A DNA stretch of 64,000 nucleotides from an uncultured Lachnospiraceae bacterium (GCA_902798585.1 CADBXF010000002.1:1494-65493); one strand, 5' to 3'. Shown: positions 54,100-63,700, counted from the stretch's first letter. The notes: generated from the sequence alone by a model not told the origin. Numbers and translations are program-made.

Positions 54100-55191
54100 A
54101 TGAAGAAGGCGGTAGGGCTTACGGTCATTGCGGCATTGCTTCTCACCGGGTGCGGACTGTTTCCGGCAGAGGAGGAGATGCGCAAGGCTCCTGTCGTAGC
54201 AAAGGTTGAAGAGGAGTATTTTTCGACCGCTGAGGTTAAGATCGGGAATATCCGCGACTATGTTTCGGAGCGTTGCTCGTACCAGTACCAGATGACGCAG
54301 AATCTTGCGTTCGAGGTGGGTGGGGAATCTCTCAAGGAAGTCTATGTCGTGCTCGGTCAAAAGGTGTTCGCCGGCGATGTGCTTGCGGAGCTCTCCGTTG
54401 AGTCCATCGAGGAAGAGCTTGAAAACAGCCGGGAGCTGTGCGCTCAGCTCGAGGAGGAAAGCGCTTATTACGAGGGCATGCTTTCCATCGAGAAGGAGCG
54501 GGAAGCTCTTGCGAAACGGTACGGCAAGACCTACGATCAGAATAAGCTTAAGAAGGCAACCAATGCCTACGAGGAGTGTGCCGGGAGAAAATATATCGCC
54601 GAGCTTCGCCTGGGCGAGCTTGAGGCCGATGTCAACGGAAGGCGTTTGGTCGCCGGAATTGACGGAATCGTCGATTACATCCGTGAGATTCCCGCATGGT
54701 TCAACGGCCGCGTGAACGCCAGAGAGAAGTTTATCTCCATCCATTCGGAACGCACCGGCTTTGTCATCCCGACGCTCAACGACAGTATTTACCATTTCGG
54801 CGATGTGTTTACCATCGTGACCGAAGTCGGCTCGTATGAGTGTGAGGTCGTGAAAATCAATCGTCCGACCGTGGGAACGGGCGGGCGTACGAATGTGGTG
54901 CTCGAGCCGCTTCATCCCGATGAGAACCTGTATATCGGACTGAACGGCGACCTCATTATCGAGACCGGAACGAGAACGGATGTAGTCTATATTCCGACCT
55001 ATGCGCTTCGCAACATCGACGGAAAGCCCGCGGTGTATGTGACGGATGCCAACGGTATTCGCTCGTTGCGCTACATCGAGATCGGCCTTTCGGTGGAAGG
55101 CAAATCCGATCCTGAGGAAAATCGAACCGAGGTCATCTCCGGACTGAAACCGGGCGAAAATGTTATTCTGCGGGGTGGAAAGAAGTCATGA
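54100..55191 (+). CDS. HlyD-like membrane-fusion lipoprotein
   Basis: 363 residues. Lipobox LTGC at 15-18 after a short hydrophobic signal predicts a lipid-anchored protein on the outer face of the membrane. A lipoyl-like half (VYVVLGQKVFAGDVLAELSVE), an alpha-hairpin (about 105-175, Glu/Lys/Ala-rich) and a barrel with the MFP end (GLKPGENVILRGG) give the MacA/HlyD layout. ATG at 54100 follows TTTGGAGG. It overlaps the next gene by 4 nt (ATGA). Role: adaptor for the permease encoded two genes on. Confidence 0.88.
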   Translation: MKKAVGLTVIAALLLTGCGLFPAEEEMRKAPVVAKVEEEYFSTAEVKIGNIRDYVSERCSYQYQMTQNLAFEVGGESLKEVYVVLGQKVFAGDVLAELSVESIEEELENSRELCAQLEEESAYYEGMLSIEKEREALAKRYGKTYDQNKLKKATNAYEECAGRKYIAELRLGELEADVNGRRLVAGIDGIVDYIREIPAWFNGRVNAREKFISIHSERTGFVIPTLNDSIYHFGDVFTIVTEVGSYECEVVKINRPTVGTGGRTNVVLEPLHPDENLYIGLNGDLIIETGTRTDVVYIPTYALRNIDGKPAVYVTDANGIRSLRYIEIGLSVEGKSDPEENRTEVISGLKPGENVILRGGKKS

Positions 55192-57407
55192 AAAGACGAA
55201 TTGCTTTAGCTTTGATTGCGGTACTTCTGGTTTCCCTCTGCGGCTGCGGCAAGAAGGAGGAAGTTCCGGAACTTCTCTATCCGATGGAGACGGCAAATGC
55301 TGTCTGCGTCGTGAAAAAAGCGCCTTTTACGATGGTGCAGAGCACCGGCGGATATGTCGTCCCCGAGTGCGTTGACATGAAATTCGATTTTGACACTTCG
55401 GCGTACAAAGTCGGCGTGGAGCTGGGAGACCATGTGACGGAGGGACAGCTTCTGATGGAGCTGAACCCCGAGCTTGAGGATACCATCAAGCGTTTGGAGC
55501 TGCTGCTTGTGCGTGAACAGACCGAGTACGATTACGATTATGAGCAGTTCTCAAAGCAGATGAAAAATCTTCGCAATTTTGCGAATATGCTCGGCGGTTC
55601 CTACGACGGCCGCATGATGAAGCTGCAGATGCAGGAGATGCAGCTGAACTTCGATAAAAGTCATGCGGACCTTCAGAAGAAGATTGAGAAAGACCGCGAA
55701 GAGCTTGCAAAGCTCAAACTCGAGGCGGGCGACGCAAAGGTCTATGCGCCCTGCACGGGCACCGTGGTTTATATCAATGTCCGCGAGGACGGCGATGAGA
55801 TTCGCAAGGGAAAGACTTTTCTGACAATCGCGAAGGACAACACAAAGCTTCTTGCGTGCAGCTATGTATCGAAGAAGGACTACGATTCCTTCACCGAGGT
55901 GAAAGCGAAAATCGGCGAGGATGTTTACGATGTGGAATATATTCCTTACACCGAGGAGGAGGTCTATAACCTCGAGCGAACCGGAAACCGTTTCGATTCC
56001 TACTTCAGCACCGACCTTAAGGATTCCGTGAACATCGGCGATTATGTGCAGTTCGTGTTTACCAAAACAAGTGAAGAGCCTGTGATCAGCGTGCCTACAG
56101 CGGCGATTACCAAATACGGAACGCAGGCGAGCGTGATGATTGTCCGCGAGGGATATATGGAGTCGCGGGAAGTGACGCTCGGGGAGGTCGGTCTGAATGA
56201 TACCGAGATTCTCCACGGACTTTCCGAGGGCGAGGTCGTATATGTCGCGAAAAATCTTGCCCGCTACGGAATTCAATATGAGACGAAGAAGGCGAACTAC
56301 GGAACATTTTCCGAGAATATCGGATGCACCGGAGGAAGAAAGTTCGCCCTTGAGGTCGAGCCCTTCAAAAATCCTGTTCCCGGGAAAATCACGGAAATCA
56401 ATGTCGAGGGTATTTCCGATATTGTCGTAAAGAAAGGGGATCCTATTTTCACCGTAAGCGCCGAAATCGGACGCGCCAACCAGGAGCAGGCGAAGCTCGA
56501 TCTTCGCAAGTACAACGACGAATACGAGGAGAAATGCGAAGAGATTAAGAAGCAGATTGAGGAACTCGAGAAGAAGATGAAGAAAATGTCGAAATCTTCG
56601 CTCGAATATGCGCTCGCCGAGCTTGACCGGAACGATTTCAATGCGCAGCTTGAGGAGCTTGCAAAGCAGGCGGAGGAGGACATCGCCGAGCTTGAAAAGA
56701 GAATTGAAAACTTCGAGGCATGGAACGAACAGACCGTAGTGCTGTATGCGGACCGTGATTGCGTCATCAGCAGTATCTCGAAGTACAAGGTAGGTTCCCA
56801 GATTGCCGAGGGCGAAGTTCTCTTTGAGATGTACGACCTCGATTCGTTCTGCATCAGCATCGACCGGCCTTCGGATGACAACCGCCTGCGGTACGGGCAG
56901 AGCGTAATGCTGAATTCCGCTGTCGGCGGAGAGGATGTAATGCTTCCCGCAAGAATCATCTCCGCGCCTAATGTACGGCCGAACGATGCAACGGATAAAA
57001 AAGTCATTTATGTTGCCTTGGAGAATCCCGAGGATTATGTGAAGACCGGCCCGACAGGCGTTGTGTACTACGATGAATTCGGCGTTTCGGACTGTCTGAT
57101 TGTCGATGAGTCCGCGGTTTACCACGATCCGAAGCAGACGACACAGACCAAGCCGCAGACGCAGAATCAGAATCAGGGTTTCGGCGGTTGGGGACAGATG
57201 AATCCGCAGGAAGAAGAGTATGAGGAAGCGGAGTCGTTCACTTTTGACAGCGAGGAACACGAACTGAGCAAAGGCAAGGCCTTTGTCTGGGTATATGACG
57301 AAGAAGGCTGCGCGGTCAAGCGCTATGTGCGCGTACTGCGGGTTGCCAAAGGAAAATGCTGGATTGTAGACGGTCTCAGCGACCGGGATACGATTTTGTT
57401 ACACTGA
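55188..57407 (+). CDS. Double-module HlyD-like membrane-fusion lipoprotein
   Basis: 739 residues, about twice the usual adaptor. Lipobox LCGC (17-20). Module one has a lipoyl half (VGVELGDHVTEGQLLMELNP), a coiled hairpin near 105-180, a second lipoyl half (KVYAPCTGTVVYINV) and a barrel. Module two repeats this from about 395, with a hairpin near 430-510 (very Glu/Lys-rich) and VVLYADRDCVISSISKY. A Gln/Asn-rich stretch (about 645-670) precedes the final barrel piece. The pattern suggests internal duplication. It starts inside the preceding stop (ATGA), so translation is coupled. Confidence 0.85.
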   Translation: MKRRIALALIAVLLVSLCGCGKKEEVPELLYPMETANAVCVVKKAPFTMVQSTGGYVVPECVDMKFDFDTSAYKVGVELGDHVTEGQLLMELNPELEDTIKRLELLLVREQTEYDYDYEQFSKQMKNLRNFANMLGGSYDGRMMKLQMQEMQLNFDKSHADLQKKIEKDREELAKLKLEAGDAKVYAPCTGTVVYINVREDGDEIRKGKTFLTIAKDNTKLLACSYVSKKDYDSFTEVKAKIGEDVYDVEYIPYTEEEVYNLERTGNRFDSYFSTDLKDSVNIGDYVQFVFTKTSEEPVISVPTAAITKYGTQASVMIVREGYMESREVTLGEVGLNDTEILHGLSEGEVVYVAKNLARYGIQYETKKANYGTFSENIGCTGGRKFALEVEPFKNPVPGKITEINVEGISDIVVKKGDPIFTVSAEIGRANQEQAKLDLRKYNDEYEEKCEEIKKQIEELEKKMKKMSKSSLEYALAELDRNDFNAQLEELAKQAEEDIAELEKRIENFEAWNEQTVVLYADRDCVISSISKYKVGSQIAEGEVLFEMYDLDSFCISIDRPSDDNRLRYGQSVMLNSAVGGEDVMLPARIISAPNVRPNDATDKKVIYVALENPEDYVKTGPTGVVYYDEFGVSDCLIVDESAVYHDPKQTTQTKPQTQNQNQGFGGWGQMNPQEEEYEEAESFTFDSEEHELSKGKAFVWVYDEEGCAVKRYVRVLRVAKGKCWIVDGLSDRDTILLH

Positions 57408-57419
57408 TAAGGAGGAGCC

Positions 57420-60272
57420 ATGTTTCGATTTATTTCACAAAAACTGCTGAACAAAAAATGGCTGATCCTCAGCATCCTGATCGGTAATATCCTGTTGGTC
57501 GGGATCGCCTGCTGCAATCCGATGTATTCCCGCGCGGCGCTGCAGAAGATGCTCACCAAGCGGATGAACAATTATCTTGAGGAGAACAATAAGTTTCCGG
57601 GAGTTCTGACGCTCGACGCGTATCTCAGCAAGACCAAGCTGGAGACGCTCGGTTCGCGGTATTTCGACAATTATCTGACCGTTACGGACAAGGCGGAAGA
57701 GATGATCGGATTCCCCGCGACGCAGAAGGTTAACTTTTTCGAGAATACTTTTGATACCGCGGCAGTATTCAAACTGAGTCGGGCCGGTGTCGACGGAATG
57801 AAGATAAAGCTTGCGTCCCTCACGGGCCTTGAGGATCATACGGAGATTGTGTCGGGCCGTATGTATGACCCGGACAATCGGGAAGACGGATACTTCGAGT
57901 GTGTCATCAACGAGAAGATTTATCTGTCCTCGGACATCATTCTCGGCGATGAGATTGAACTGTACGGGTACAAAACGCTCGACGGAGAACCGCTCCGCGT
58001 TCGGGTTGTCGGCGTGTTCCGCGCGAAGGACACACAGGAAATGTACTGGGTGAATGACCCTCTTTCGTATTACAATGAATTTTTCGTGCCGGAGCAGGTG
58101 TTTGTGAACGCTCTGATGCGGGACGGTCAGATTGCGGGCAATGTGCGCGCGCACTACTATGTTTTATATGACTATTCGGACATCGATATCTCGCAGGTTC
58201 CCCGGATGCTCGAGGTTTATGACGAGCTGAAGAAGGAAAAAAAGGAAACCGCTTCCCTGTATGAGGTATATTGCAACTATGAGGATATTTTCCGCGATTT
58301 CCTGAAGGATTCCTCGAAGGTGAAGGCAACCATGTGGATTTTGCAGGTGCCGATTCTCGTGCTTCTGGCGGTGTTCATCTTCATGGTATCGAACCAGGTA
58401 ATCGACATCGAGCAGGGCGAGATTGCGATGTTAAAGAGCCGCGGCGTCAGCAGACTGCAGCTGATTCTGACCTATTTGACGCAGTCCTCGATTCTCGGCG
58501 GAATCGCGCTCGTCATAGGAATTCCGTTCGGCTTTATCCTGTGCCACATCTTCGGATCGACCAACGCTTTCCTGGAATTTGTCGGTCGAAAATCGATGCA
58601 TGTGCGCATCACCGGCGAGTCCCTTTTGTATGCGCTTGTGAGCTGTATCGCGGGAATTCTCATCATGACTCTGCCGGTGTTGAAGTACGCGCGCTACAGT
58701 ATCGTCGAGCAGAAGGCGCATAAGAGAAAGAAAAATAAGCCTCTGTGGCAGCGCATGTTCCTTGATTTTGCGCTTCTTGCGCTGGCGATTTACGGCTATT
58801 ACGATTTCAATAACCAGAAGAAGGAACTGATGAAGGCGATTGCCTCCGGCGAGGCGGTCAATCCCATGCTGTTCTTCTCGGCGTCGCTTTTCATCCTGAG
58901 CTGCGCAATCGTATTCCTTCGCGTGATTCCGCTGTTGTCTTCGTTCTGCTTTAAGATCGGACGCAAATCGTGGAAGCCGGCGGAATACGCATCGTTCTTG
59001 CAGATTACACGCGATGTTCATAAGCAGAGCTTTATCACGGTATTCCTTGTGCTGACGATTGCGCTCGGTATATTCAATGCAAATATCGCGAGAACCGTCA
59101 ACCAGAACGAGGAGGAGCGCATCCTTTATACGGACGGCGCCGACCTCGTTGTCATGGAAAACTGGGTGAACAATGTCAGCAACATCCGCCTCGGATATGC
59201 GACGAAGCTCAAGTACAACGAAGCGGATTACACCCGTTTCGAGCGTCTTGCGGAGGAGCGTTCCGACCGCATCGAATCGATGACACGCGTAATTCACGAT
59301 ACCGATGCGCAGGTGATTAACGGCGGCACCAGCATTTCGAATGTCGAGCTGTATGCCATCAATACCTACGAGTTCGGTAAAACCGCGGAGATGCCGAAGG
59401 GCGTCACCGAGCACCATTGGTTTGAGGATTTGAATGCGCTCGCGCAAAATCCCGAAGGCGTTATCATCTCGAGAAATCTTGCCGAGGCGTGCGACCTCAC
59501 TATCGGAAGCTCCGTCACCGTCGAGCGCTTCAACGAGATTAACCAGTCCATCGGAAGAAAGAACATGATGGTGGTCGCCGTTGTTGATTACTGGCCGGGC
59601 TACGAGAACACCCGCCAGGTGAAAAATGACGCGGGAGAGTTTGTTGATGCGCCTCAGTATCTGACCGTATGCAACTACGACAACATTCTGCTCGATTACC
59701 CCGTGCTGCCGTACGAAATCTGGTTCCGCATCAACGGAAGCACCGATTTCTTCTACGAATGGGCGGAGGAAAATTCCGTTTCATTCAAACTGTTCCGCGA
59801 TTATCAGACCGATATGATCGGCTTGAAGAACGATCCGTATTTCCAGGTGACCAACGGTATGCTTACTATCACATTTATCGTTGTGCTTGTGCTTTGCGCC
59901 ATCGGTTTCCTGATTTTCTGGATTACTTCGATTCGCTCGAGAGAGCTGATATTCGGTATTTACCGCGCTATGGGTATGTCGATGGGAGAGTTGATCCGAA
60001 TGCTTGTAAACGAGCATATCTTCGGCTCGCTGTTGCCGATTTTGTTCGGTGCGGGCGTAGGAATCGTCGCTTCGAAGATGTTCCTGCCGCTCATTCAGAT
60101 TGCATACTCGCCGAAGGTACAGACGCTGCCCGCGAAGATTGTGATGTCGGGCGCGGACCTTACCAAGATTGCCGTTGTAGTTTCGCTGATGCTTGCCGGT
60201 TGTATCACCGTAATCTCCGTGCTTCTTTCGAAGATTAAGATCAACCAGGCGCTCAAGCTCGGCGAGGATTAA
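57420..60272 (+). CDS. ABC transporter permease with two FtsX domains
   Basis: 950 residues. An N-terminal helix (15-35) is followed by an extracytoplasmic part. The first FtsX domain has about three helices (from VLLAVFIFMVSNQVIDI through LEFVGRKS) with QGEIAMLKSRGVSRLQLI. Two more helices follow, then a second outside domain and a second FtsX domain at the C-terminus (LIFGIYRAMGMSMGELIRML). This is the two-repeat design (as in LolC/E-like or BceB-like permeases), so one chain could work without a partner. AAGGAGG precedes the ATG, 12 bp after the double adaptor. The ATPases follow directly. Confidence 0.9.
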   Translation: MFRFISQKLLNKKWLILSILIGNILLVGIACCNPMYSRAALQKMLTKRMNNYLEENNKFPGVLTLDAYLSKTKLETLGSRYFDNYLTVTDKAEEMIGFPATQKVNFFENTFDTAAVFKLSRAGVDGMKIKLASLTGLEDHTEIVSGRMYDPDNREDGYFECVINEKIYLSSDIILGDEIELYGYKTLDGEPLRVRVVGVFRAKDTQEMYWVNDPLSYYNEFFVPEQVFVNALMRDGQIAGNVRAHYYVLYDYSDIDISQVPRMLEVYDELKKEKKETASLYEVYCNYEDIFRDFLKDSSKVKATMWILQVPILVLLAVFIFMVSNQVIDIEQGEIAMLKSRGVSRLQLILTYLTQSSILGGIALVIGIPFGFILCHIFGSTNAFLEFVGRKSMHVRITGESLLYALVSCIAGILIMTLPVLKYARYSIVEQKAHKRKKNKPLWQRMFLDFALLALAIYGYYDFNNQKKELMKAIASGEAVNPMLFFSASLFILSCAIVFLRVIPLLSSFCFKIGRKSWKPAEYASFLQITRDVHKQSFITVFLVLTIALGIFNANIARTVNQNEEERILYTDGADLVVMENWVNNVSNIRLGYATKLKYNEADYTRFERLAEERSDRIESMTRVIHDTDAQVINGGTSISNVELYAINTYEFGKTAEMPKGVTEHHWFEDLNALAQNPEGVIISRNLAEACDLTIGSSVTVERFNEINQSIGRKNMMVVAVVDYWPGYENTRQVKNDAGEFVDAPQYLTVCNYDNILLDYPVLPYEIWFRINGSTDFFYEWAEENSVSFKLFRDYQTDMIGLKNDPYFQVTNGMLTITFIVVLVLCAIGFLIFWITSIRSRELIFGIYRAMGMSMGELIRMLVNEHIFGSLLPILFGAGVGIVASKMFLPLIQIAYSPKVQTLPAKIVMSGADLTKIAVVVSLMLAGCITVISVLLSKIKINQALKLGED

Positions 60273-60285
60273 GGAGGGGACTGCC

Positions 60286-61002
60286 ATGAAAGAGATTTTA
60301 CGAACCGAAGCGGTTACGCGCAGTTTCCCGGTTGCCGGCGGCGATTTTCTCGCGCTGAAGGGAATCAGCGTCACGGTTCCGGAGGATACGCTCACAATTT
60401 TGAAAGGGCGTTCCGGTTCCGGAAAGACGACGCTTCTCAATATTATCGGCGCCCTGGATGCGCCGACCTCGGGCACGGTCACTTTCGACGGCACGGACAT
60501 TTCGCAGGCGAGCGATAAGGAGAGGGAGCTTCTCAGACGCAGGAAGATCGGCTACATTTTCCAGTCGGTCGCTCTCATTCCGGTGATGACGGCCTATGAA
60601 AATGTAGAATATGCGCTTCGCCTTGCAGATTTCAAGGGAGATTACAAGGAACGCGTCATGGAATGCTTAAAGCTCGTCGGACTCTCCAAACGCGCGTCGC
60701 ACATGCCGCAGGAGCTTTCCGGCGGCGAGCAGCAGCGTGTTGCCATCGCAAGAGCGATTGCACACAAGCCGAAGATTATTTTCGCCGACGAGCCTACGGG
60801 CGAGCTGGACTCCGCAACGAGCCTTCAGGTCATCGCCATTTTCAAGGAGCTCATTGAAAAAGAGGGAATCACATTCGTGATGACGACGCACGATACCAAA
60901 CTGATGGGCTACGGCGATGTCGTGTATGAGATCCAGGACGGCGAGATTATCAATACCGAGTACCACGGAAAGGGGGAGGCGCTGCATGAGCAATCAAAAT
61001 GA
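60286..61002 (+). CDS. ABC transporter ATPase (LolD/MacB class)
   Basis: 238 residues. P-loop GRSGSGKTT, signature LSGGEQQR, Walker [14 protein letters not shown] and the histidine in TTHDTKL are intact, so it should hydrolyse ATP. It is a stand-alone ATPase, 13 bp after the permease, and its end overlaps the next ATPase by 17 nt. The two ATPases are different in sequence, so a heterodimeric motor under the one permease is possible. Confidence 0.93.
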   Translation: MKEILRTEAVTRSFPVAGGDFLALKGISVTVPEDTLTILKGRSGSGKTTLLNIIGALDAPTSGTVTFDGTDISQASDKERELLRRRKIGYIFQSVALIPVMTAYENVEYALRLADFKGDYKERVMECLKLVGLSKRASHMPQELSGGEQQRVAIARAIAHKPKIIFADEPTGELDSATSLQVIAIFKELIEKEGITFVMTTHDTKLMGYGDVVYEIQDGEIINTEYHGKGEALHEQSK

Positions 61003-62065
61003 TGTCGATAAGGCAACACTGGACGCTTCTGACATCCGCGACTCCGTGATTTCCCAGGAACTCCGCGATTCCTTTATGAAGGCTTACGCAAAATCGCAGC
61101 AGGGCGAGCTCGAGGATCAGCTCGGCGACAATGTCATGATTTTGTGTGAGAACCTCGTGAAGATTTACAAGACGAAGGAGACGGAGGTTCTCGCTTTGCA
61201 GGGCCTTGAGCTGAAGGTGGAGCGAGGCGAATTCGTCGCAATCATTGGCAGTTCCGGAAGCGGTAAGTCAACCTTCTTAAACATGATCGGCGGCTTGGAC
61301 CGTCCGAGCGCCGGCAAACTGTATGTCGACGGCAAGGATCTTTTTAAGATGACCGAAAGCCAGCTTGTGGATTACAAGAAAAATACGGTCGGTTTCGTTT
61401 GGCAGAACAATGCGAGAAACCTCTTCCCGTATTTGACAGCGCTTCAGAATGTCGAGCTTCCGATTCGCTTCGGCGATAACAAGGATGTGGAAAAGAGAGC
61501 GCTGGATTTGCTCAATCTCGTAGGAATGGCGCATAAAAAGGACAGCAAACTGAACCAGATGTCCGGCGGTGAGCAGCAGCGTATCGCGATTGCGATTGCT
61601 CTTGCAAACCAGCCGAAGCTTCTGCTGGCGGATGAGCCGACAGGTTCGGTTGACCAGCGCACTTCCGATGCGCTTTTGGACGTCTTCCGAAAGCTGAACA
61701 CCGAGCTCGGAATAACGATTGTGATTGTAACGCACGACATCAACCTCGCGAAGAAGGTGAAGCGTGTCGTTATGATGCGCGACGGAAAGACCAGCAGTGA
61801 GCGAATCATCAAGCAGGAATATGCAGACCCGTCGCTTCTCAAGGGATTTGTCGAGGAGGAGACGCACGATGAATTTGCGATTCTCGACCGCGCCGGCCGT
61901 GTGCAGATTCCGCGGGAAATGCTCGACGCCATCGGTGTGAAAGGAAACCGCATCCGCCTCGTGCTGGAGGACGATAAAATCATTGTCTCCAACGGCGAGG
62001 ACAACGGTGAGGAAGAGGAGCCTTCCGGAAAACAGGAAAAGTTTCGGCGGAAAAATAAAGCCTGA
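60986..62065 (+). CDS. ABC ATPase with C-terminal AbrB-like domain
   Basis: 359 residues. An N-terminal extension of about 50 residues precedes the ATPase (P-loop GSSGSGKST 88-96, signature MSGGEQQR 192-199, Walker B LLLADEP 212-218, His250). Residues about 297-335 (AILDRAGRVQIPREMLDAIG, then NRIRLVLEDDKIIVS) match the swapped-hairpin AbrB/SpoVT/MazE pattern, followed by a basic tail. ATG at 60986 has GGGGGAGG upstream. It ends the cluster, and a strong terminator follows. The ATPase call is firm. Whether the tail binds DNA or only joins subunits is open. Confidence 0.88.
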   Translation: MSNQNDVDKATLDASDIRDSVISQELRDSFMKAYAKSQQGELEDQLGDNVMILCENLVKIYKTKETEVLALQGLELKVERGEFVAIIGSSGSGKSTFLNMIGGLDRPSAGKLYVDGKDLFKMTESQLVDYKKNTVGFVWQNNARNLFPYLTALQNVELPIRFGDNKDVEKRALDLLNLVGMAHKKDSKLNQMSGGEQQRIAIAIALANQPKLLLADEPTGSVDQRTSDALLDVFRKLNTELGITIVIVTHDINLAKKVKRVVMMRDGKTSSERIIKQEYADPSLLKGFVEEETHDEFAILDRAGRVQIPREMLDAIGVKGNRIRLVLEDDKIIVSNGEDNGEEEEPSGKQEKFRRKNKA

Positions 62066-62074
62066 ATCAAACAG

Positions 62075-62106
62075 AGTGTCGTCATTGCTAATGGCGACAC
62101 TTTTTT
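62075..62106 (+). terminator. Intrinsic terminator of the exporter cluster
   Basis: AGTGTCGTCATT (62075-62086) pairs with AATGGCGACACT (62090-62101) around GCT, with one G-U pair. Six T close it. Confidence 0.94.
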
Positions 62107-62128
62107 GTGCATTTTCCGCCGATTGTGC

Positions 62129-62157
62129 TTGACTTTTAAAACTTCTGCGGTTATAAT
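62129..62157 (+). promoter_or_regulatory. Sigma-70/A promoter of nfeD-SPFH pair
   Basis: -35 TTGACT (62129-62134), 17-bp spacer, -10 TATAAT (62152-62157). The leader to the ATG at 62227 is about 60 nt. Confidence 0.88.
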
Positions 62158-62226
62158 CAAGTAAATAACATTTACACAAGCGGCTTGTCCGTGAGGATTC
62201 AAACGAAGACGAAAGGGGTGAATGGG

Positions 62227-62664
62227 ATGAATCCATGGTTCTGGTTGGCTATATGTCTTGTGTTAATCATTATTGAGCTTGCAACCTCGGCACTGACAAC
62301 CATCTGGTTTGCCTGCGGCGCCGCAGCTGCACTGGTTGTGAGTCTTGTGTTTGACAGTGTTGTTGCGGAGTGCATTGTCTTCGCGGTTGTATCCGCGGGA
62401 ACGCTCCTTTTGTTCCGCCCGTCGTGTGTGCGCAGGTTTAACCGTCGGCGCACCGCAACGAATGTGGATTCCATGGTCGGTAAGAAAGCGCGAATCACGG
62501 AGACGGTGAGCAATTCCATGGGAACCGGTCGTGCCGTAATCGGCGGAATGGAATGGGCGGCCAGAAGTTACGATGACAATGCAGAACTGCCGGCCGGCAG
62601 CTTCGCCTGTGTTGTTCGTGTAGAAGGCGTGAAACTTGTGTTGAAAGAAAAGGAGGAAATGTAA
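62227..62664 (+). CDS. NfeD-family membrane protein
   Basis: 145 residues. Two or three N-terminal hydrophobic helices (about 3-60), then a C-terminal OB-fold (VGKKARITETVSNSMGTGRAVIGGMEWAA split over two strands). Short NfeD proteins work with the SPFH protein encoded next to them in membrane microdomains. ATG at 62227 follows GAAAGGGG at 8 nt; an ORF start at 62185 has no site. Its stop overlaps the next start (TAATG). Confidence 0.9.
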   Translation: MNPWFWLAICLVLIIIELATSALTTIWFACGAAAALVVSLVFDSVVAECIVFAVVSAGTLLLFRPSCVRRFNRRRTATNVDSMVGKKARITETVSNSMGTGRAVIGGMEWAARSYDDNAELPAGSFACVVRVEGVKLVLKEKEEM

Positions 62665-63650
62665 TGTTTACTTTTTTGGAGGCTTCTTCGATTGATATTC
62701 CCACCGGTTATATTGTAATCGGAGTTATCGTTTTGGTGCTTGTGATTCTTGCCGTCAGCTGTATCCGCGTGGTACCGCAGGCGCATGCATATATTCTCGA
62801 ACGGCTCGGCGCCTACCAGAGCACCTGGAGCGTAGGTATGCATATGAGACTTCCTTTCTTTGACCGCATCGCATTGGATGTACTCCTCAAAGAACAGGTG
62901 GTGGATTTTCCGCCGCAGCCCGTTATCACGAAGGATAATGTTACGATGCAGATTGATACGGTCGTTTATTTCCAGATTACCGATCCGAAGCTGTATGCAT
63001 ACGGCGTTCAGAATCCGATGATGGCAATCGAGAACCTGACCGCGACGACGCTTCGTAACATCATCGGTGACCTCGAGCTCGATGAAACGCTCACCTCGCG
63101 TGAGCTGATCAACGGCAAGATGCGTCAGTTGCTTGATGAGGCTACCGATCCCTGGGGTATTAAGGTGAACCGTGTCGAGCTTAAGAACATCATGCCGCCG
63201 AGCGCTATCCGCGACGCGATGGAGAAGCAGATGAAGGCCGAGCGTGAGCGCCGTGAGTCCATCCTTATCGCAGAGGGTGAGAAGAAGTCCACAATTCTTG
63301 TTGCCGAAGGTAAGAAGCAGTCGGCGATTCTTGAGGCCGAGGCCGAGAAGGCTGCTGCAATCCTGAGAGCTGAGGCGAAGAAGGAAGCGACCATCCGCGA
63401 GGCGGAAGGTGAGGCGGAGGCTATTATGCGTGTGCAGAAGGCAAATGCCGACGGTATTCGTTTCCTGAACGAGGCGGCGCCGGAGGATGCCGTGCTTCGT
63501 CTTAAGAGCCTTGAGGCGTTTGCTAAGGCTGCCGACGGAAGATCGACGAAGATTATCATTCCTTCGGAGATTCAGGGCCTTGTAGGCCTTGCCGAGGGCG
63601 TGACCGAGGCTGTTCGCAAGAGCCGCACCGAGGAGAAAACCGAGGCGTAA
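62664..63650 (+). CDS. SPFH/stomatin-like protein (QmcA/Band 7)
   Basis: 328 residues. One N-terminal membrane helix (about 14-34) is followed by the Band 7 domain (RVVPQAHAYILERLGAYQ, then DVLLKEQVVDFPPQPVITKD and ATTLRNIIGDLELDETL) and a long Glu/Ala/Lys helix (about 190-270) that should form oligomers. Known homologues scaffold membrane proteins or proteases. AAGGAGG lies at good spacing in the end of nfeD. It is the last + strand gene, closed by the bidirectional hairpin at 63701-63738. Confidence 0.94.
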   Translation: MFTFLEASSIDIPTGYIVIGVIVLVLVILAVSCIRVVPQAHAYILERLGAYQSTWSVGMHMRLPFFDRIALDVLLKEQVVDFPPQPVITKDNVTMQIDTVVYFQITDPKLYAYGVQNPMMAIENLTATTLRNIIGDLELDETLTSRELINGKMRQLLDEATDPWGIKVNRVELKNIMPPSAIRDAMEKQMKAERERRESILIAEGEKKSTILVAEGKKQSAILEAEAEKAAAILRAEAKKEATIREAEGEAEAIMRVQKANADGIRFLNEAAPEDAVLRLKSLEAFAKAADGRSTKIIIPSEIQGLVGLAEGVTEAVRKSRTEEKTEA

Positions 63651-63700
63651 TAGCGGCCGGTTAACGCCTGACCGCGCATGAAAAAAACAGAAAGAACTAA

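Noticed and set aside
53200..54915. 571-residue reverse frame
   Set aside because: Antisense to fhs and the first adaptor; crosses two real genes and the palindromes.
55551..57260. 569-residue reverse frame
   Set aside because: Antisense to the double adaptor; its hydrophobic look comes from reading Glu/Lys codons backwards.
61874..61996. AbrB/MazE-like segment as a separate antitoxin gene
   Set aside because: It is in the same frame as the ABC ATPase with no own start or ribosome site, and no toxin gene is near.
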